34,524 nucleotides of DNA from Candidatus Thorarchaeota archaeon (GTDB lineage: Archaea > Asgardarchaeota > Thorarchaeia > Thorarchaeales > Thorarchaeaceae): NCBI GenBank assembly GCA_004524595.1, contig SDOA01000034.1, positions 1 through 34,524 on the forward strand, given 5' to 3'. The notes under the pieces are model-generated. The model worked only from the letters and a program-made list of their open reading frames with translations. It did not search any database and was not told where the DNA came from. The translations under genes were made by a program, and so were the position numbers. Positions 22,997-33,336 of this stretch are shown in pieces. Position 1 is the stretch's first letter; each line of letters starts with the position of its first letter.

Positions 22997-25732
22997 ATGG
23001 CAGTACAAGATCTCACAATACTAACAATATTGTTTCAGTTTCTTCCACCACTTCTTGTAACATTTGTATATCTTCTCTTCTTTAGGAAACGAAAAAGCAA
23101 ACTTATCGAAGTATTCATTGTTGTAATGTATCTTACAACAATTACATGGTTTCTGTTCAATATTGCCATCAATGATATTGTTCCAATCACAGATCCCACT
23201 GTGGACACAAGAGGCCTATCATGGGTACTTCTAACAGATTTGATTTTTCAGTTTGCTACATCTTTACAGTCATTTCTAACATGGATTATGATTGCATTCT
23301 ATGCTGTATTGTTTGGAATGGTAGTACTTGCTGTAAAGCTATTACTGCAAGATCCTCTAAAGATGCGATTTAAAAATATCATCAGGCAAATCACAAAGAA
23401 GGAACCAGAGAGTGATGGTTTCTCTGGGTTCCGAGATCGTGCAAATAATATCCGGTTTGAAGGCGTCGAACCTCAGCCATTAGATCCTGAGGTACAAGCA
23501 AAAGCCTGGCGTGGCGCTTGGAAGGATTATGTTATCATCGGACTGGCAACGCTTATCCCATCAATATCTGCTTATGTAGGTACATTGCCGCAATATATCC
23601 AATATATGGATGATCCTACTCTGATGCCAAGTAATTATTATCTTGGTGTATGGGTTTTCCTCACATGGATATATCGTTTCGGCTACCCTGCGTCAAATAG
23701 AATTGCGAAAGGTGCAGGTCTTCGTCTTGGTAACAGAGATATCGGTGGCGAGATGATGCGGGGAGTACTTGGTTGGTTCTTTAGATTAAATATCCTATTA
23801 ACTCTGTACACAATCATTACACAGATAATAACCGCTCTCAGTTCTGAAGTTGCAAATATCGGTACTATCGTGTTTGAATACTATCTGAGGGGTTTACTCT
23901 TAGCCTTCCCTCCAATTCTATTTGCTGTTGTAGTACTGCCACTCGTAGAAGATTTCGCTGTAGTCTTCTATAAAAGAACATTTGAGTCGTTAATAAACGC
24001 TAAATCCAAAATCAAATCCCTTAATATTCGTAATTCAATTGTCAATTCAATTTCAGCTGTTAGTATAGGTTTCATTGTAAGCATTGCCTTCATTGGAGCC
24101 GTGATAGCTGCTACAATGAATTATACAATAGGAAGCTTCCTTTTTCCAAGACAACTAGGTGATAGTGTCAAGATAGCAATACTAAATGCGCCTAATTTGT
24201 CTGCATTGCTCCCACCCGTTGTGTGGACACTCATGATGCTTGGTATTCCTTTTGCGTTCATGCTCCTAATTGGTATACTAGGTCACATGGTTAGAAAGCG
24301 AGTTAATGCAGGCTTGGAGACCTTTGCATTCTTTTCCGGTTTTACCCTCTCCATGGTCACGTATTATTTCTTGAGCGGGATGGACTACATTTTAGGGTAC
24401 TTTCCAAGTGGTGTCAATTATGCCGGAGAGGTTGTCAATAGGTTGTTGCCGTTTCCAGAACCTCCCAAATCAATAGAATTCTTCTGGCGCTTAGCTTCTC
24501 AATTTGTCATCAATCTGCCCATGTACATTTTCACTGCTCTCTTCATTCTATACTTCTTTGAGTTCAGAGCTAAGTGGAAAGAAACAACAGGTGAAATAGG
24601 TGGTCCTCTATTGAAAACCCATAAGAGAGACGTAGTTGAATCTGCGTTGATGTTCTTTGGAGGTCTTGTTGCATCCCTCATTGGTGTATTAGTTATCACA
24701 CTAACATTCCATAACCCTGGCTTTGTGATGGATTCTCTTCAACTTCTATTTTCAAAGATTGGTGATCCTGACGGGCTAGAGGCGATATTGATACCAAAAT
24801 TCCCAAATGGTAATATAATCCCCCCCTTAAGTAGGATTGACCCTGGTGGATGGTTTATCGTATTTGCAGAACACAACATAGTTCGGACTCTTCTAATGTT
24901 GATACTCGGACCAATCTTCTGGTCTGCTATCCTCTGGTTTGTAGGGGTGAAAAAAGAGGAATCTGAAGAGAAAATTGGCACATGGAGTGTTGTTGCTCTT
25001 GTCATCTGCGGTGCAATAACAGTCGTTTGGACGCAATATGATGCATTGATGAATGTCTTTAATCGATTTGATCCTGTTTATGGATTCACTGCACAGATGG
25101 GATATCGAGCAATAATTGTTTTTGGAATACCTGTGCTTCTCATTAGTCTTTTTGCTCTAATTAGATATATGCGAGGTAATGGTGTTGGTTGCTGGTGGTT
25201 CCCAATATTCATCATGCTCTTCGCGATTGAGTATTTCATCTACGATGATCAATTTACATTGATTGCTCTAACTGCTCTACCCCTCTTTCTAGCAGGAGGC
25301 TACAAACTCATCTATGGTAGACGTACTATAGAACAGACTGGAAAGAAGGAGGACTTCATAATCACCTACATCAAGTTTAGCTTGATGTCACTGGCAATTG
25401 CTGAAGTTTTATCAACAGCGTTGATTCTCGGCGGCATTAGCATCATTCATCTATTCTGGGGTGGGGATGTCTGGTGGTTCCTAAAGACTATCATACCTCA
25501 TGCAATCATTGAGATACCAGTCTTCCTCATCGCGGCAGCAGCGGCAATTCGTATTGCAAAGGATCTTTGGCCAACAATCGAAGTGGAGAATTGGGATTCG
25601 CTTCCAAGACAGACTCGCAGACTCTTAAGTGATGAGCGTACTTGGAGGACATTTGCTTTGATTGCATTTCTATTAATCATCGCCGCACTCATCGAAGCAT
25701 TTGTCACTCCTCTTATAGTATGGATCTTTTAG
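22997..25732 (+). CDS. Large ~20-helix membrane protein with C-terminal SpoIIM-like domain
   Basis: 911 residues with about 20 hydrophobic helices by eye. Cytosolic-looking basic or acidic loops lie between helices 3 and 4 (about 125-170) and near the C-terminus. The last ~135 residues resemble the SpoIIM/DUF95 family: HAIIEIPVFLIAAAAAIRIAKDLW from residue 835 and IIAALIEAFVTPLIVWIF at the very end. SpoIIM in Bacillus helps septal membrane and peptidoglycan remodelling; in archaea the domain is common and its role unknown. The N-terminal part is not recognised. ATG 22997 has GGAGTGAG upstream; the earlier TTG 22967 lacks one. It is followed by a hairpin terminator. Confidence 0.75.
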   Translation: MAVQDLTILTILFQFLPPLLVTFVYLLFFRKRKSKLIEVFIVVMYLTTITWFLFNIAINDIVPITDPTVDTRGLSWVLLTDLIFQFATSLQSFLTWIMIAFYAVLFGMVVLAVKLLLQDPLKMRFKNIIRQITKKEPESDGFSGFRDRANNIRFEGVEPQPLDPEVQAKAWRGAWKDYVIIGLATLIPSISAYVGTLPQYIQYMDDPTLMPSNYYLGVWVFLTWIYRFGYPASNRIAKGAGLRLGNRDIGGEMMRGVLGWFFRLNILLTLYTIITQIITALSSEVANIGTIVFEYYLRGLLLAFPPILFAVVVLPLVEDFAVVFYKRTFESLINAKSKIKSLNIRNSIVNSISAVSIGFIVSIAFIGAVIAATMNYTIGSFLFPRQLGDSVKIAILNAPNLSALLPPVVWTLMMLGIPFAFMLLIGILGHMVRKRVNAGLETFAFFSGFTLSMVTYYFLSGMDYILGYFPSGVNYAGEVVNRLLPFPEPPKSIEFFWRLASQFVINLPMYIFTALFILYFFEFRAKWKETTGEIGGPLLKTHKRDVVESALMFFGGLVASLIGVLVITLTFHNPGFVMDSLQLLFSKIGDPDGLEAILIPKFPNGNIIPPLSRIDPGGWFIVFAEHNIVRTLLMLILGPIFWSAILWFVGVKKEESEEKIGTWSVVALVICGAITVVWTQYDALMNVFNRFDPVYGFTAQMGYRAIIVFGIPVLLISLFALIRYMRGNGVGCWWFPIFIMLFAIEYFIYDDQFTLIALTALPLFLAGGYKLIYGRRTIEQTGKKEDFIITYIKFSLMSLAIAEVLSTALILGGISIIHLFWGGDVWWFLKTIIPHAIIEIPVFLIAAAAAIRIAKDLWPTIEVENWDSLPRQTRRLLSDERTWRTFALIAFLLIIAALIEAFVTPLIVWIF

Positions 25733-25743
25733 ATGTGATTTCT

Positions 25744-25777
25744 GAGCGGGTTTTTCCCCGCTCTTTTCCTTTTTTTA
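25744..25777 (+). terminator. Hairpin plus T-run after the SpoIIM-like gene
   Basis: GAGCGGG (25744-25750) pairs with CCCGCTC (25757-25763) around a TTTTTC loop, then TTTTCC and a run of seven T (25771-25777). A second T-run of more than ten bases at about 25791-25802 may act as a back-up. Confidence 0.8.
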
Positions 25778-25943
25778 ATCCGAATTATTCTTTTTTTTTT
25801 TAATTTCAATTCAATCGACGTATGCTTAAATTGGAATTATTTAACAGATGACTACGATGCCGCTACTATTGATGTGACCTCTTGCTGCAGCAATATTATT
25901 TTGGTTCACACATAGCTCAACAAATGCATGTCTTGTGCTTCTT

Positions 25944-25954
25944 ACATATAAAAG
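25944..25954 (+). promoter_or_regulatory. TATA box of the giant surface-protein gene
   Basis: ACATATAAAAG is a near-consensus archaeal TATA box. Transcription about 25 nt downstream (near 25975) leaves a leader of roughly 15 nt that includes AGAGGAT. Confidence 0.6.
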
Positions 25955-25990
25955 CGGCCTCAAAGGGATGAGAGATCAGAGGATTAAAAC

Positions 25991-28900
25991 ATGAGAAATA
26001 TCACGAAAATACTTTCATTGTTCATACTTTTTCTGTTTACAGCTTCCTTTTTCATTGATGCTCCTGAGATTCCTGCTTCAAGTTCACTGAGAGATAGGTC
26101 TCTCTCTGAACACCAAATAGGACAGCCAAATAGTGTTACTGCAGATTATCCAATGGATTATACAGAGGTGAGCTGGAACCAACAGATCATTAATGAACAA
26201 CGGGAAGAGCAATGGAATTCATCTAGGTATCGATTCGGACCCACACTGAATTGGCATACTCGAAATGCCTCTACTGGTGAAATCATTGATTGGAATCAGG
26301 AGATTCCAATAGACACATGGTTTGATTTCATTCTAGAAGTACCTAAGACTGCACTGAGTGAACAAATTCCGCATGCAATACTCTTGATGGGTACATATTA
26401 CAATCTATCAGAGATGGTGGATGGAGAGATGAATGTAGATTTCCATCCTTATGCTCTAGCGGTAATCTATTATGTTCCAGAGGATAGGTTTGAGATTTAT
26501 TCGAGCAAGGAAACAACTAATCCAACAGGACTTCCTGGAGACCTACCAGAGAACTTCACGCTATCTGATGTCCTTGGCCCAATGGTTGAACCTTTCGCTG
26601 AAATAGATATGGTTGGCTCTGACTATGTTGTTGGTGCTGAGTCCTATTGGGGTAGATTTGGAGTGCTTGTTAATGCCAGTCTTCATCCAGGTTTCTATAT
26701 GTTCAATGCAATGATTCTGGATGATAATTTCCAACCTATAGCGCAGAGTCAAGAAGGCCAGCAGAGTGGAAGACTATTAGGTATCGACCTCCATTCCATT
26801 GTTAATGAGGCATTTGGAGGATACTACACAATCGACAGACGAGATGAGAATGGCAATATCATCTATACTGTAAATCGCGGTGATGATTTCAATATCACAG
26901 TGACATCCAGCAATTCAACTTTACTAGATACTGTTTCAATATTCATGTCTGCACCTTCAGTAATGAAAATTCAGCGATGGATGTATGGTCCATACTCTGA
27001 ATCCAAAACAAGAACTGGTGCATGGGAATGGAATGACATATTACAGACCTATGTTTGGAATGCGGCCATTGAGGTATCTTGGGCTGAACCAAAGTTCGGT
27101 TATCACTGGGAGGATTCCTATACATGGATAAATATGGGTAAGGAGTATATATACTATGATCCATGGGGTGATTGGACAGAAGTTCGTCAGAGTTGGCCGC
27201 AATATGCTATATCTTATGATTTCAATACTAATAGCTGGAATTCTTATGCTGCATACCATTACGAGAATCATACATGGACAGGGGACGATTGGGAACATGT
27301 TAAGTGGTTAGAACTAGAACCTTGGTCATCTGATTGGCCAAGCCCCTTTATGCTCAATGAGTCTACCAGTAGTGTATTCTTCAATTCTTATGGAAAAATG
27401 GTAGTTAACTTTAGAGGTCATGTGAGTGAAAAGATGCTTCCCTCGGGCATTGAATATGGAGAAACCCTTCGATTTCATGAACGTGTAACAAATCAATACG
27501 GGCGAGACCTTGTCAATTTCATCAATCTCCCAATAGCTTCACCGCAACAAGTTCTGGACTATGAGAATCAGAGAGAACTAGCAATTGATACACCAGTATC
27601 AATTGTAAAGATAACACACAAAGGACAGCCCTATAGTCCAAGTTGGATTTTCCAGGCAGATATTGGTGAGACATTTACAGTAAGTTCTAGGCTTCAAGGC
27701 GGCATTGAATACGTTGACGATATCGATGGTGTAGCCTTTATCATGTATGGTAACAAAGAGCGATGGGGCGAAGAAGACAGCATTCAATGGTGGCAATACT
27801 CGGACGTCCAAATTCAAGTGAAAGTAAGTCCTTATGGTGATATCGAAGTTAATATCTATAATTACACAGTCAGGACATCATGGGGATATGGTGAACACTA
27901 TGAATGGAGAAGTGTCGAAATTGCGCCTGGGGTCTGGCAGACTCAGAGAGTACTTGTTGAGGACTGGTTCTGGCAAGAGCAAATCTGGGACTTCACTCTA
28001 AATGAAGGAGCTGGAGGTTGGACAGACCAACATTTCCCCATGCAATCACTAAAAGGGAAAATGCCTGTTATTTTCCTGACTGCAGGGAATGTCACCTACA
28101 ACCTCATTGGTGAAGACTTGAGGGCCTCATTTGATGTCACACCTACTCCACAGATGCCTGCACTAGAATGGTGGTGGGAATATTTCTACGGAAACCTGAC
28201 GTGGGTAACTGACTACGAATCTGGATGGGGTTCTCACACTGTCTTAGGTTGGACTGAAGATACTGTCTATCACTACTACAACGGTACTCAAATTGTCTAT
28301 GTTGAGAAGCCCTACAAGGCTCCAATATTCCATAATATGCAGACTGGAGAGCTCTATGAACGTACTAAGATACCCTATGTGATCATAAATGGTAAGGAAG
28401 AGCCATTGAAGAGGTATGTCTTCAGAGATTTTGATTATACATATGAGACCTTACTCCGTGAAGAATACGATTACATTCGAGAAGATTATCGAAGATTCAT
28501 CAGACTCATGAATGGAACTGAATTAGAGGTCTTTGGTGATCAGACTGCAGCATTATACAACATCACTCTGAATAATGGTACTTGGTTCTTATCCTTTCAG
28601 GCTCATCCATACTATATGGGTGGGATGGATATCTATTCAATGATCGCAGAAGATGGTTCTGTTATTGCGCTACCCTGGCCTGAATGGAGTGGATATGATT
28701 CTTTCAGAGTGGGTGTAGTTCCTGTCGCAATGGTCGAGTATACATATGTTACATATGCCTCACCATTCTATCCGTATGAACCCTACAATGCTGTTCCACT
28801 TTATATGGTTGGATGGCCTGAGTATGTCGGTTACGATCATTGGATTATACGTCTAAATGGAACTTGGGAACCAGTTGATGTATGGAGATGTTATGAACCT

Positions 28901-31900
28901 GAATTTGAGCATCTCTACATGTACTTCAATCCCCACGATGGAAGATACTATGTCTTTGATTGGCCATGGGAACTGATGCGATGTGGTGGAGCCTATTCCG
29001 ATGTCTTCATCCCTCATTATGTGACTGAACTGTATGCCTATGTTACAGTTGGTGGAACTAATTATCCGATTCCTGCAGCTGGAGAACCTATCTTTGGTTG
29101 GTGGAAACTAGACTGGGTAATTCATAATAAGTATGTACATGAGATTGCCTATATCAACGGAACTGGATATGTCGTGGATAAATTACTCGATATGTGGGGT
29201 TATCCATATATGGAATACTCTCCAGGACCCCCCTCTAACTACTCGTATTATATCTATCAGGTGAATGTGTTAGGAACATGGTATAATCTCACTGATTGGG
29301 GTTTTGTGGACCCATGGTATGTTATGAGCTACGATTACTTCCCGGACTCATTACCGTGGGTGACCAAGGCTAATGGTTCACTCTTCATTCCAGAGGTAAT
29401 CCATTCTGATTGGACCGTTGCTCTGGGGCATAGAGACCCCTCTACTCTTGAGTTCGAAGTTGAAACTTGGATTGATGTTACATCTGGTTTTTATGATGGT
29501 GATTATCATTCTAGCTATATTCAAGATTTCAACTATACTCTTGGATATGAATATGTAACAACCAAATCTGGAGAAGAATACTTCTATAACTCGACCTGGA
29601 GAGTCGTTTTTCATAATATCACACTGTCAAATGGCACCTTCTTCTACTCAGCCATGGATCAGCCTCAAATATGGCCAACTGATATTTCCAATTGGGAGAT
29701 TGATACCTTCTACATGGTTGATATCTATGGTAACTATATGTGGTGGTATGGATGGGATGACTTCACATCTCAAGTCATTATGATAAATAATGTGACAGGA
29801 GACCCATGGGATGGATACTTTGGATTCCTTGGTGAATGGGTTCCAATCATCAATTATGAAATAATCCATTGGGACTGGAACGGCGAGATGTGGTATAGTG
29901 GTGCTCACTATCAAGACAATGTCTGGACCGACTACTACTATTTCATCGATATGAAGAATGGAACCACTTACGAAGTCATTCCATTACACTGGACTCCTGA
30001 AAGCTACCGATACAACTTCCCATCATGGCATTTCATGAGTGATGGGACCTGGTACAACATTAGTGGCAGTTCGGATATAATCTATAAAGCATATCAATTC
30101 GAGGGTTTCTCCAAGAAACTGGATTATGCTCCAATACCTGTATCGATCATTAGAACACAGCAATCAATCATCACTGGCGCTCCAGACCGAGGTATGTGGG
30201 CTATCGACTTGTGGACTACCAATCCTGAGAATGGAGCTCTTGACCTAGATGGGAATCTGGCAACAATAGATGACCAGTATTTCATAAAGGAATTCCACTC
30301 TTCAACAGACTTCTACAATATTACCCATGAATATCTGGATGTAACCATTATGTGGGAGCCTGATAGTGAAACATATGGAGATGAGTTTTACCTACATTCT
30401 TTCACAGGAATGGTCACCTTCAACTGGACTTTTGAGTGGGAAGACAATTATATCTGGACAAAGGCTGCAACCGGTGAAACCCTCTCGACGGCTGAATTTG
30501 ATGAAATCAAGAATCTTCTCTTTGATGACTGGGGCAATCCCAAACCCGGATATTGGGGAATCTCTTGGCTTGCCTGTAATTTTACTTCAAATGACCTCAT
30601 TCAACAAGCCATTGATGAAGGTTGGAGTTGGGCAATAGAGAATACCCGTGAGTGGAGCTGGTTGTGGTGGGAACTTGATGAGTACTATAGCACCGAGGTG
30701 AGTAATGGTACTCATAGCGAACTGATGGACATCAATCTAGCCTATCAATACGCAGGCATGTTTGCATGGATGGATGAGAACAATGATAATTTCATGGATG
30801 TATCCTCAGAAAGTCTGGGTAGTGCCGAGATGACTCACTATTGGATGCCTATTGATGTACAATCAGTAAGTTTCGTCACACCTGGTGAAGCTTTTGGTAA
30901 CTTCAATCCTACTGATACAATCTACGTAGGAGTGAATGATACTGTAGACTTTGGTGTCACATTCACTAATGTCACTGGAATAGTGTTTCCATTTGGAGTC
31001 TATTCCTATTGGGATTGGTATGTTGGTCAGTATTCTGGTTCCGACTTTGCTAACTTCGATGAGCGACCCACAGAGTGTACAACAAGCGAGTTCTCACTCG
31101 CGGTGCATTTCGCAGGACATGTCAATGAGACTGGTTCAAATATCGCTGAAGTGAAATTTGATATCACTGTCGGAGATTGGGGTCTTGACACTCCTGGAGG
31201 AAGAGCTGTCTTAGAGGGTATGAGTCTTGCTGTATCTTTCTATAGTGATCTCACAATCACTTCTGGTAGTGATGGCGCAGCTGCAATGTATCTTGATGAT
31301 TATGGACAACCACTTAGTAATGAAGAAGCGATTGCATCAAGCAACTTCACAATGGCATCAGGACTAACAAGTGTTGCTTTGATGAATCTTGGAGGTTATC
31401 CATACTCATGGTCAAAGAATGCCTCGAAAGTATGTACAGTAGATGCACAGACAGTTCCACTCTCTGCAGTTAGTGCTATCTATACTTCAGGAAGTGGTGG
31501 CACAGCAACAACCTTCGCAATTTCATCTGAACAATTCTACACATTGATTGGATTCAAATGGTGGGATGGATATGCTTTGACTGTTGATCCAGTATTTGTC
31601 GGATACATCTCACATGGTTCATCAGACACGACTGCGCCAACAATAAGCAGCATCTCCCACTCACCACTTCAAATATCAGGTACTGACTATGTCCACATTG
31701 AGGCAACAGTCACTGATGCTGGTGGTTCAGACCTCGCTGAAGCTAAAGTCTGGGATATTGATAACAACATCAACTATTCCATGAGCTATAATTCAGGTCT
31801 TAGCAAGTATGTAGTTGACATCGAACGCTCAGTAGATGGACGATATACTTTCAATTACAGAATTGTTGCCAGCGACAATGCTGGGAATGTTGCTGTAAGT

Positions 31901-32701
31901 AGTCCCAATGCATTCCTGTTTAGAGATAATATTGCACCTACAATTGAAACTCTAACTTGGGATAACAGTACTGATATTCATGGCGATGAGATAGCCATAA
32001 TATCTGCGACTGTATCTGATACTGGTGGGTCAGGAATTGATGAAGTCACACTGACCTATTCGGATGCAATGGGTGATCATGATGTCCCAATGACTCTAAC
32101 TAGTGGAGTCTATGATGGTATCATTCCAAATCATCCTCCTATGACTATTGTCAGCTTCTGGGTCACTGTAACTGATGGAGATGGTAACTCATATCAGAGT
32201 CCTATCAATGAATTCACTTTTGCATCTGGTGGAGGACCTGACATCTATGGTCCATCATTATCTCTGATCTCACACGACCCAGAGAGTGCCACTCCTACAT
32301 CAATTGTAACAGTATCTGCTAAAATCCAAGACCCATCTGGTGTGGACTATGCAATAATGCAATACAGCATCAATTCGGGAGATTGGATCAATGTATCAAT
32401 GACTGCATCAGATGATATCTGGTCTGCACCGATTCCTGTTCAAGTTGTTGATACTGTCGTTAGCTATAGAATTGTTGCAGCTGATACATTAGGAAATGTG
32501 ATCATTTCCGGAGTGTTTTCTTATACTGTCTCAGAAGCTACAACGTCAACAACCTCTACTACGACATCCACCTCTACAACAACGGGAACTGGTACACAAC
32601 CTGGACCTCTAGACAGCCAGACAATGTTATTGATAATTGGAGGTATTGGAGCACTCCTCGTCGTTGTTTTGGTACTCGGAGTGATCAGAAAGCGCAATTA
32701 G
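25991..32701 (+). CDS. Giant sequon-rich, aromatic-rich surface protein with C-terminal anchor
   Basis: 2236 residues, exported. A signal peptide (about 1-31) is followed by a very Trp/Tyr-rich ectodomain. Residues about 830-1330 hold some nine or ten degenerate short repeats of the form Y-x-x-x-h-...-NGT-x-Y. Three Ig-like domains follow at about 1880-1976, 1981-2080 and 2086-2178, then a Ser/Thr stalk (about 2180-2205) and one membrane helix (about 2209-2232) with a basic tail RKRN. I count nearly 40 N-x-S/T sequons. That architecture fits an S-layer-like or adhesive cell-surface protein. No enzyme motif is visible. ATG 25991 has AGAGGAT upstream and a TATA box. The gene is single and ends in a hairpin terminator. 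Confidence 0.85.
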   Translation: MRNITKILSLFILFLFTASFFIDAPEIPASSSLRDRSLSEHQIGQPNSVTADYPMDYTEVSWNQQIINEQREEQWNSSRYRFGPTLNWHTRNASTGEIIDWNQEIPIDTWFDFILEVPKTALSEQIPHAILLMGTYYNLSEMVDGEMNVDFHPYALAVIYYVPEDRFEIYSSKETTNPTGLPGDLPENFTLSDVLGPMVEPFAEIDMVGSDYVVGAESYWGRFGVLVNASLHPGFYMFNAMILDDNFQPIAQSQEGQQSGRLLGIDLHSIVNEAFGGYYTIDRRDENGNIIYTVNRGDDFNITVTSSNSTLLDTVSIFMSAPSVMKIQRWMYGPYSESKTRTGAWEWNDILQTYVWNAAIEVSWAEPKFGYHWEDSYTWINMGKEYIYYDPWGDWTEVRQSWPQYAISYDFNTNSWNSYAAYHYENHTWTGDDWEHVKWLELEPWSSDWPSPFMLNESTSSVFFNSYGKMVVNFRGHVSEKMLPSGIEYGETLRFHERVTNQYGRDLVNFINLPIASPQQVLDYENQRELAIDTPVSIVKITHKGQPYSPSWIFQADIGETFTVSSRLQGGIEYVDDIDGVAFIMYGNKERWGEEDSIQWWQYSDVQIQVKVSPYGDIEVNIYNYTVRTSWGYGEHYEWRSVEIAPGVWQTQRVLVEDWFWQEQIWDFTLNEGAGGWTDQHFPMQSLKGKMPVIFLTAGNVTYNLIGEDLRASFDVTPTPQMPALEWWWEYFYGNLTWVTDYESGWGSHTVLGWTEDTVYHYYNGTQIVYVEKPYKAPIFHNMQTGELYERTKIPYVIINGKEEPLKRYVFRDFDYTYETLLREEYDYIREDYRRFIRLMNGTELEVFGDQTAALYNITLNNGTWFLSFQAHPYYMGGMDIYSMIAEDGSVIALPWPEWSGYDSFRVGVVPVAMVEYTYVTYASPFYPYEPYNAVPLYMVGWPEYVGYDHWIIRLNGTWEPVDVWRCYEPEFEHLYMYFNPHDGRYYVFDWPWELMRCGGAYSDVFIPHYVTELYAYVTVGGTNYPIPAAGEPIFGWWKLDWVIHNKYVHEIAYINGTGYVVDKLLDMWGYPYMEYSPGPPSNYSYYIYQVNVLGTWYNLTDWGFVDPWYVMSYDYFPDSLPWVTKANGSLFIPEVIHSDWTVALGHRDPSTLEFEVETWIDVTSGFYDGDYHSSYIQDFNYTLGYEYVTTKSGEEYFYNSTWRVVFHNITLSNGTFFYSAMDQPQIWPTDISNWEIDTFYMVDIYGNYMWWYGWDDFTSQVIMINNVTGDPWDGYFGFLGEWVPIINYEIIHWDWNGEMWYSGAHYQDNVWTDYYYFIDMKNGTTYEVIPLHWTPESYRYNFPSWHFMSDGTWYNISGSSDIIYKAYQFEGFSKKLDYAPIPVSIIRTQQSIITGAPDRGMWAIDLWTTNPENGALDLDGNLATIDDQYFIKEFHSSTDFYNITHEYLDVTIMWEPDSETYGDEFYLHSFTGMVTFNWTFEWEDNYIWTKAATGETLSTAEFDEIKNLLFDDWGNPKPGYWGISWLACNFTSNDLIQQAIDEGWSWAIENTREWSWLWWELDEYYSTEVSNGTHSELMDINLAYQYAGMFAWMDENNDNFMDVSSESLGSAEMTHYWMPIDVQSVSFVTPGEAFGNFNPTDTIYVGVNDTVDFGVTFTNVTGIVFPFGVYSYWDWYVGQYSGSDFANFDERPTECTTSEFSLAVHFAGHVNETGSNIAEVKFDITVGDWGLDTPGGRAVLEGMSLAVSFYSDLTITSGSDGAAAMYLDDYGQPLSNEEAIASSNFTMASGLTSVALMNLGGYPYSWSKNASKVCTVDAQTVPLSAVSAIYTSGSGGTATTFAISSEQFYTLIGFKWWDGYALTVDPVFVGYISHGSSDTTAPTISSISHSPLQISGTDYVHIEATVTDAGGSDLAEAKVWDIDNNINYSMSYNSGLSKYVVDIERSVDGRYTFNYRIVASDNAGNVAVSSPNAFLFRDNIAPTIETLTWDNSTDIHGDEIAIISATVSDTGGSGIDEVTLTYSDAMGDHDVPMTLTSGVYDGIIPNHPPMTIVSFWVTVTDGDGNSYQSPINEFTFASGGGPDIYGPSLSLISHDPESATPTSIVTVSAKIQDPSGVDYAIMQYSINSGDWINVSMTASDDIWSAPIPVQVVDTVVSYRIVAADTLGNVIISGVFSYTVSEATTSTTSTTTSTSTTTGTGTQPGPLDSQTMLLIIGGIGALLVVVLVLGVIRKRN

Positions 32702-32711
32702 AACAATAAAG

Positions 32712-32746
32712 AGCGGGTATCGCACCCGCTTCTTCTTTCTTTTTTA
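32712..32746 (+). terminator. Hairpin plus T-run after the giant gene
   Basis: AGCGGGT (32712-32718) pairs with ACCCGCT (32724-32730) around ATCGC, followed by TCTTCTTTCTTTTTT. It begins 10 nt after the stop codon. Confidence 0.8.
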
Positions 32747-32763
32747 GTAACAGAATCACTTTC

Positions 32764-33168
32764 TTATTCAACTATTAACTGAGGTTGTAATTTTTCGAAG
32801 AAGAATTTAATGCCTGCAAGATGCGCCTCATAGGTACAGTTGAAAATATCGTAAGATATTCCTGTTACTGGGATTGCATTTCTTAAGGTAAGACAATCTC
32901 TCTTATCAATTCCAAAGTTTACTTCTACAAGAGTTGCATTAGCTCTGAGGAGAGTCTCATAAATTTTCTTTCTCTCCTTTGCAGGAACTTGTGAGAGGTC
33001 CATTAGTCGCGTAGTGAGAGTAATCCAGTCCTTACCTGGAAATACCTCAATGATCTTAGTCTCAGTCTTACTTCTAGGGTAGACGCTGAATGTCTTTCTT
33101 CCATGTTCTTCAAAGTTGATTTCCAATCTTTTCAGGTATTCCTTAGCAATGAACCATGTCGTACTCAT
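32764..33168 (-). CDS. YbjN-like / type III chaperone-like fold protein (copy 2)
   Basis: 134 residues, soluble. The pattern repeats the gene at 8548-9012: N-terminal helix (TTWFIAKEYLKRLEI), strands TFSVYPRSKTETKIIEVFPGKDWITLTTRL, helix KKIYETLLRANATLVEVNF, strand DKRDCLTLRNAIPVTG, C-terminal helix AHLAGIKFFFEKL. The phrase LLRANATLVEVNFGIDKRD aligns well with FLEANRKYAEVCFDFDKKR in copy 1. ATG 33168 is preceded by AGGGT at 5 nt. It sits between two surface-protein genes on the opposite strand. The two copies are distant paralogs. I would guess a protein-binding role, nothing more. Confidence 0.7.
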   Translation of the reverse strand: MSTTWFIAKEYLKRLEINFEEHGRKTFSVYPRSKTETKIIEVFPGKDWITLTTRLMDLSQVPAKERKKIYETLLRANATLVEVNFGIDKRDCLTLRNAIPVTGISYDIFNCTYEAHLAGIKFFFEKLQPQLIVE

Positions 33169-33322
33169 AGCGACCCTGTCCTACGATGTGGCACATCATC
33201 TCATATTGCAAAGCAATTTTTTATCCAGCTATTAGTATGTATAATGACTAGTAAAAGTCTTCGCTTTTTTCTACCATTTTCTTCCATAGACAATTTGTTA
33301 TATAATCTTTGCACTCGATAGA

Positions 33323-33336
33323 TTTATAAATTATAA
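33323..33336 (+). promoter_or_regulatory. TATA-rich promoter of the secreted-protein gene
   Basis: TTTATAAATTATAA is an extended TATA element. Transcription would begin near 33350-33355, inside or just before an inverted repeat (33333-33362). Confidence 0.55.

Noticed and set aside
32541..32595. ACA/ACT/TCT-rich low-complexity tract as a microsatellite or CRISPR-like repeat
   Set aside because: It encodes the in-frame Ser/Thr stalk before the membrane anchor of the giant surface protein; codons vary and there are no spacers.
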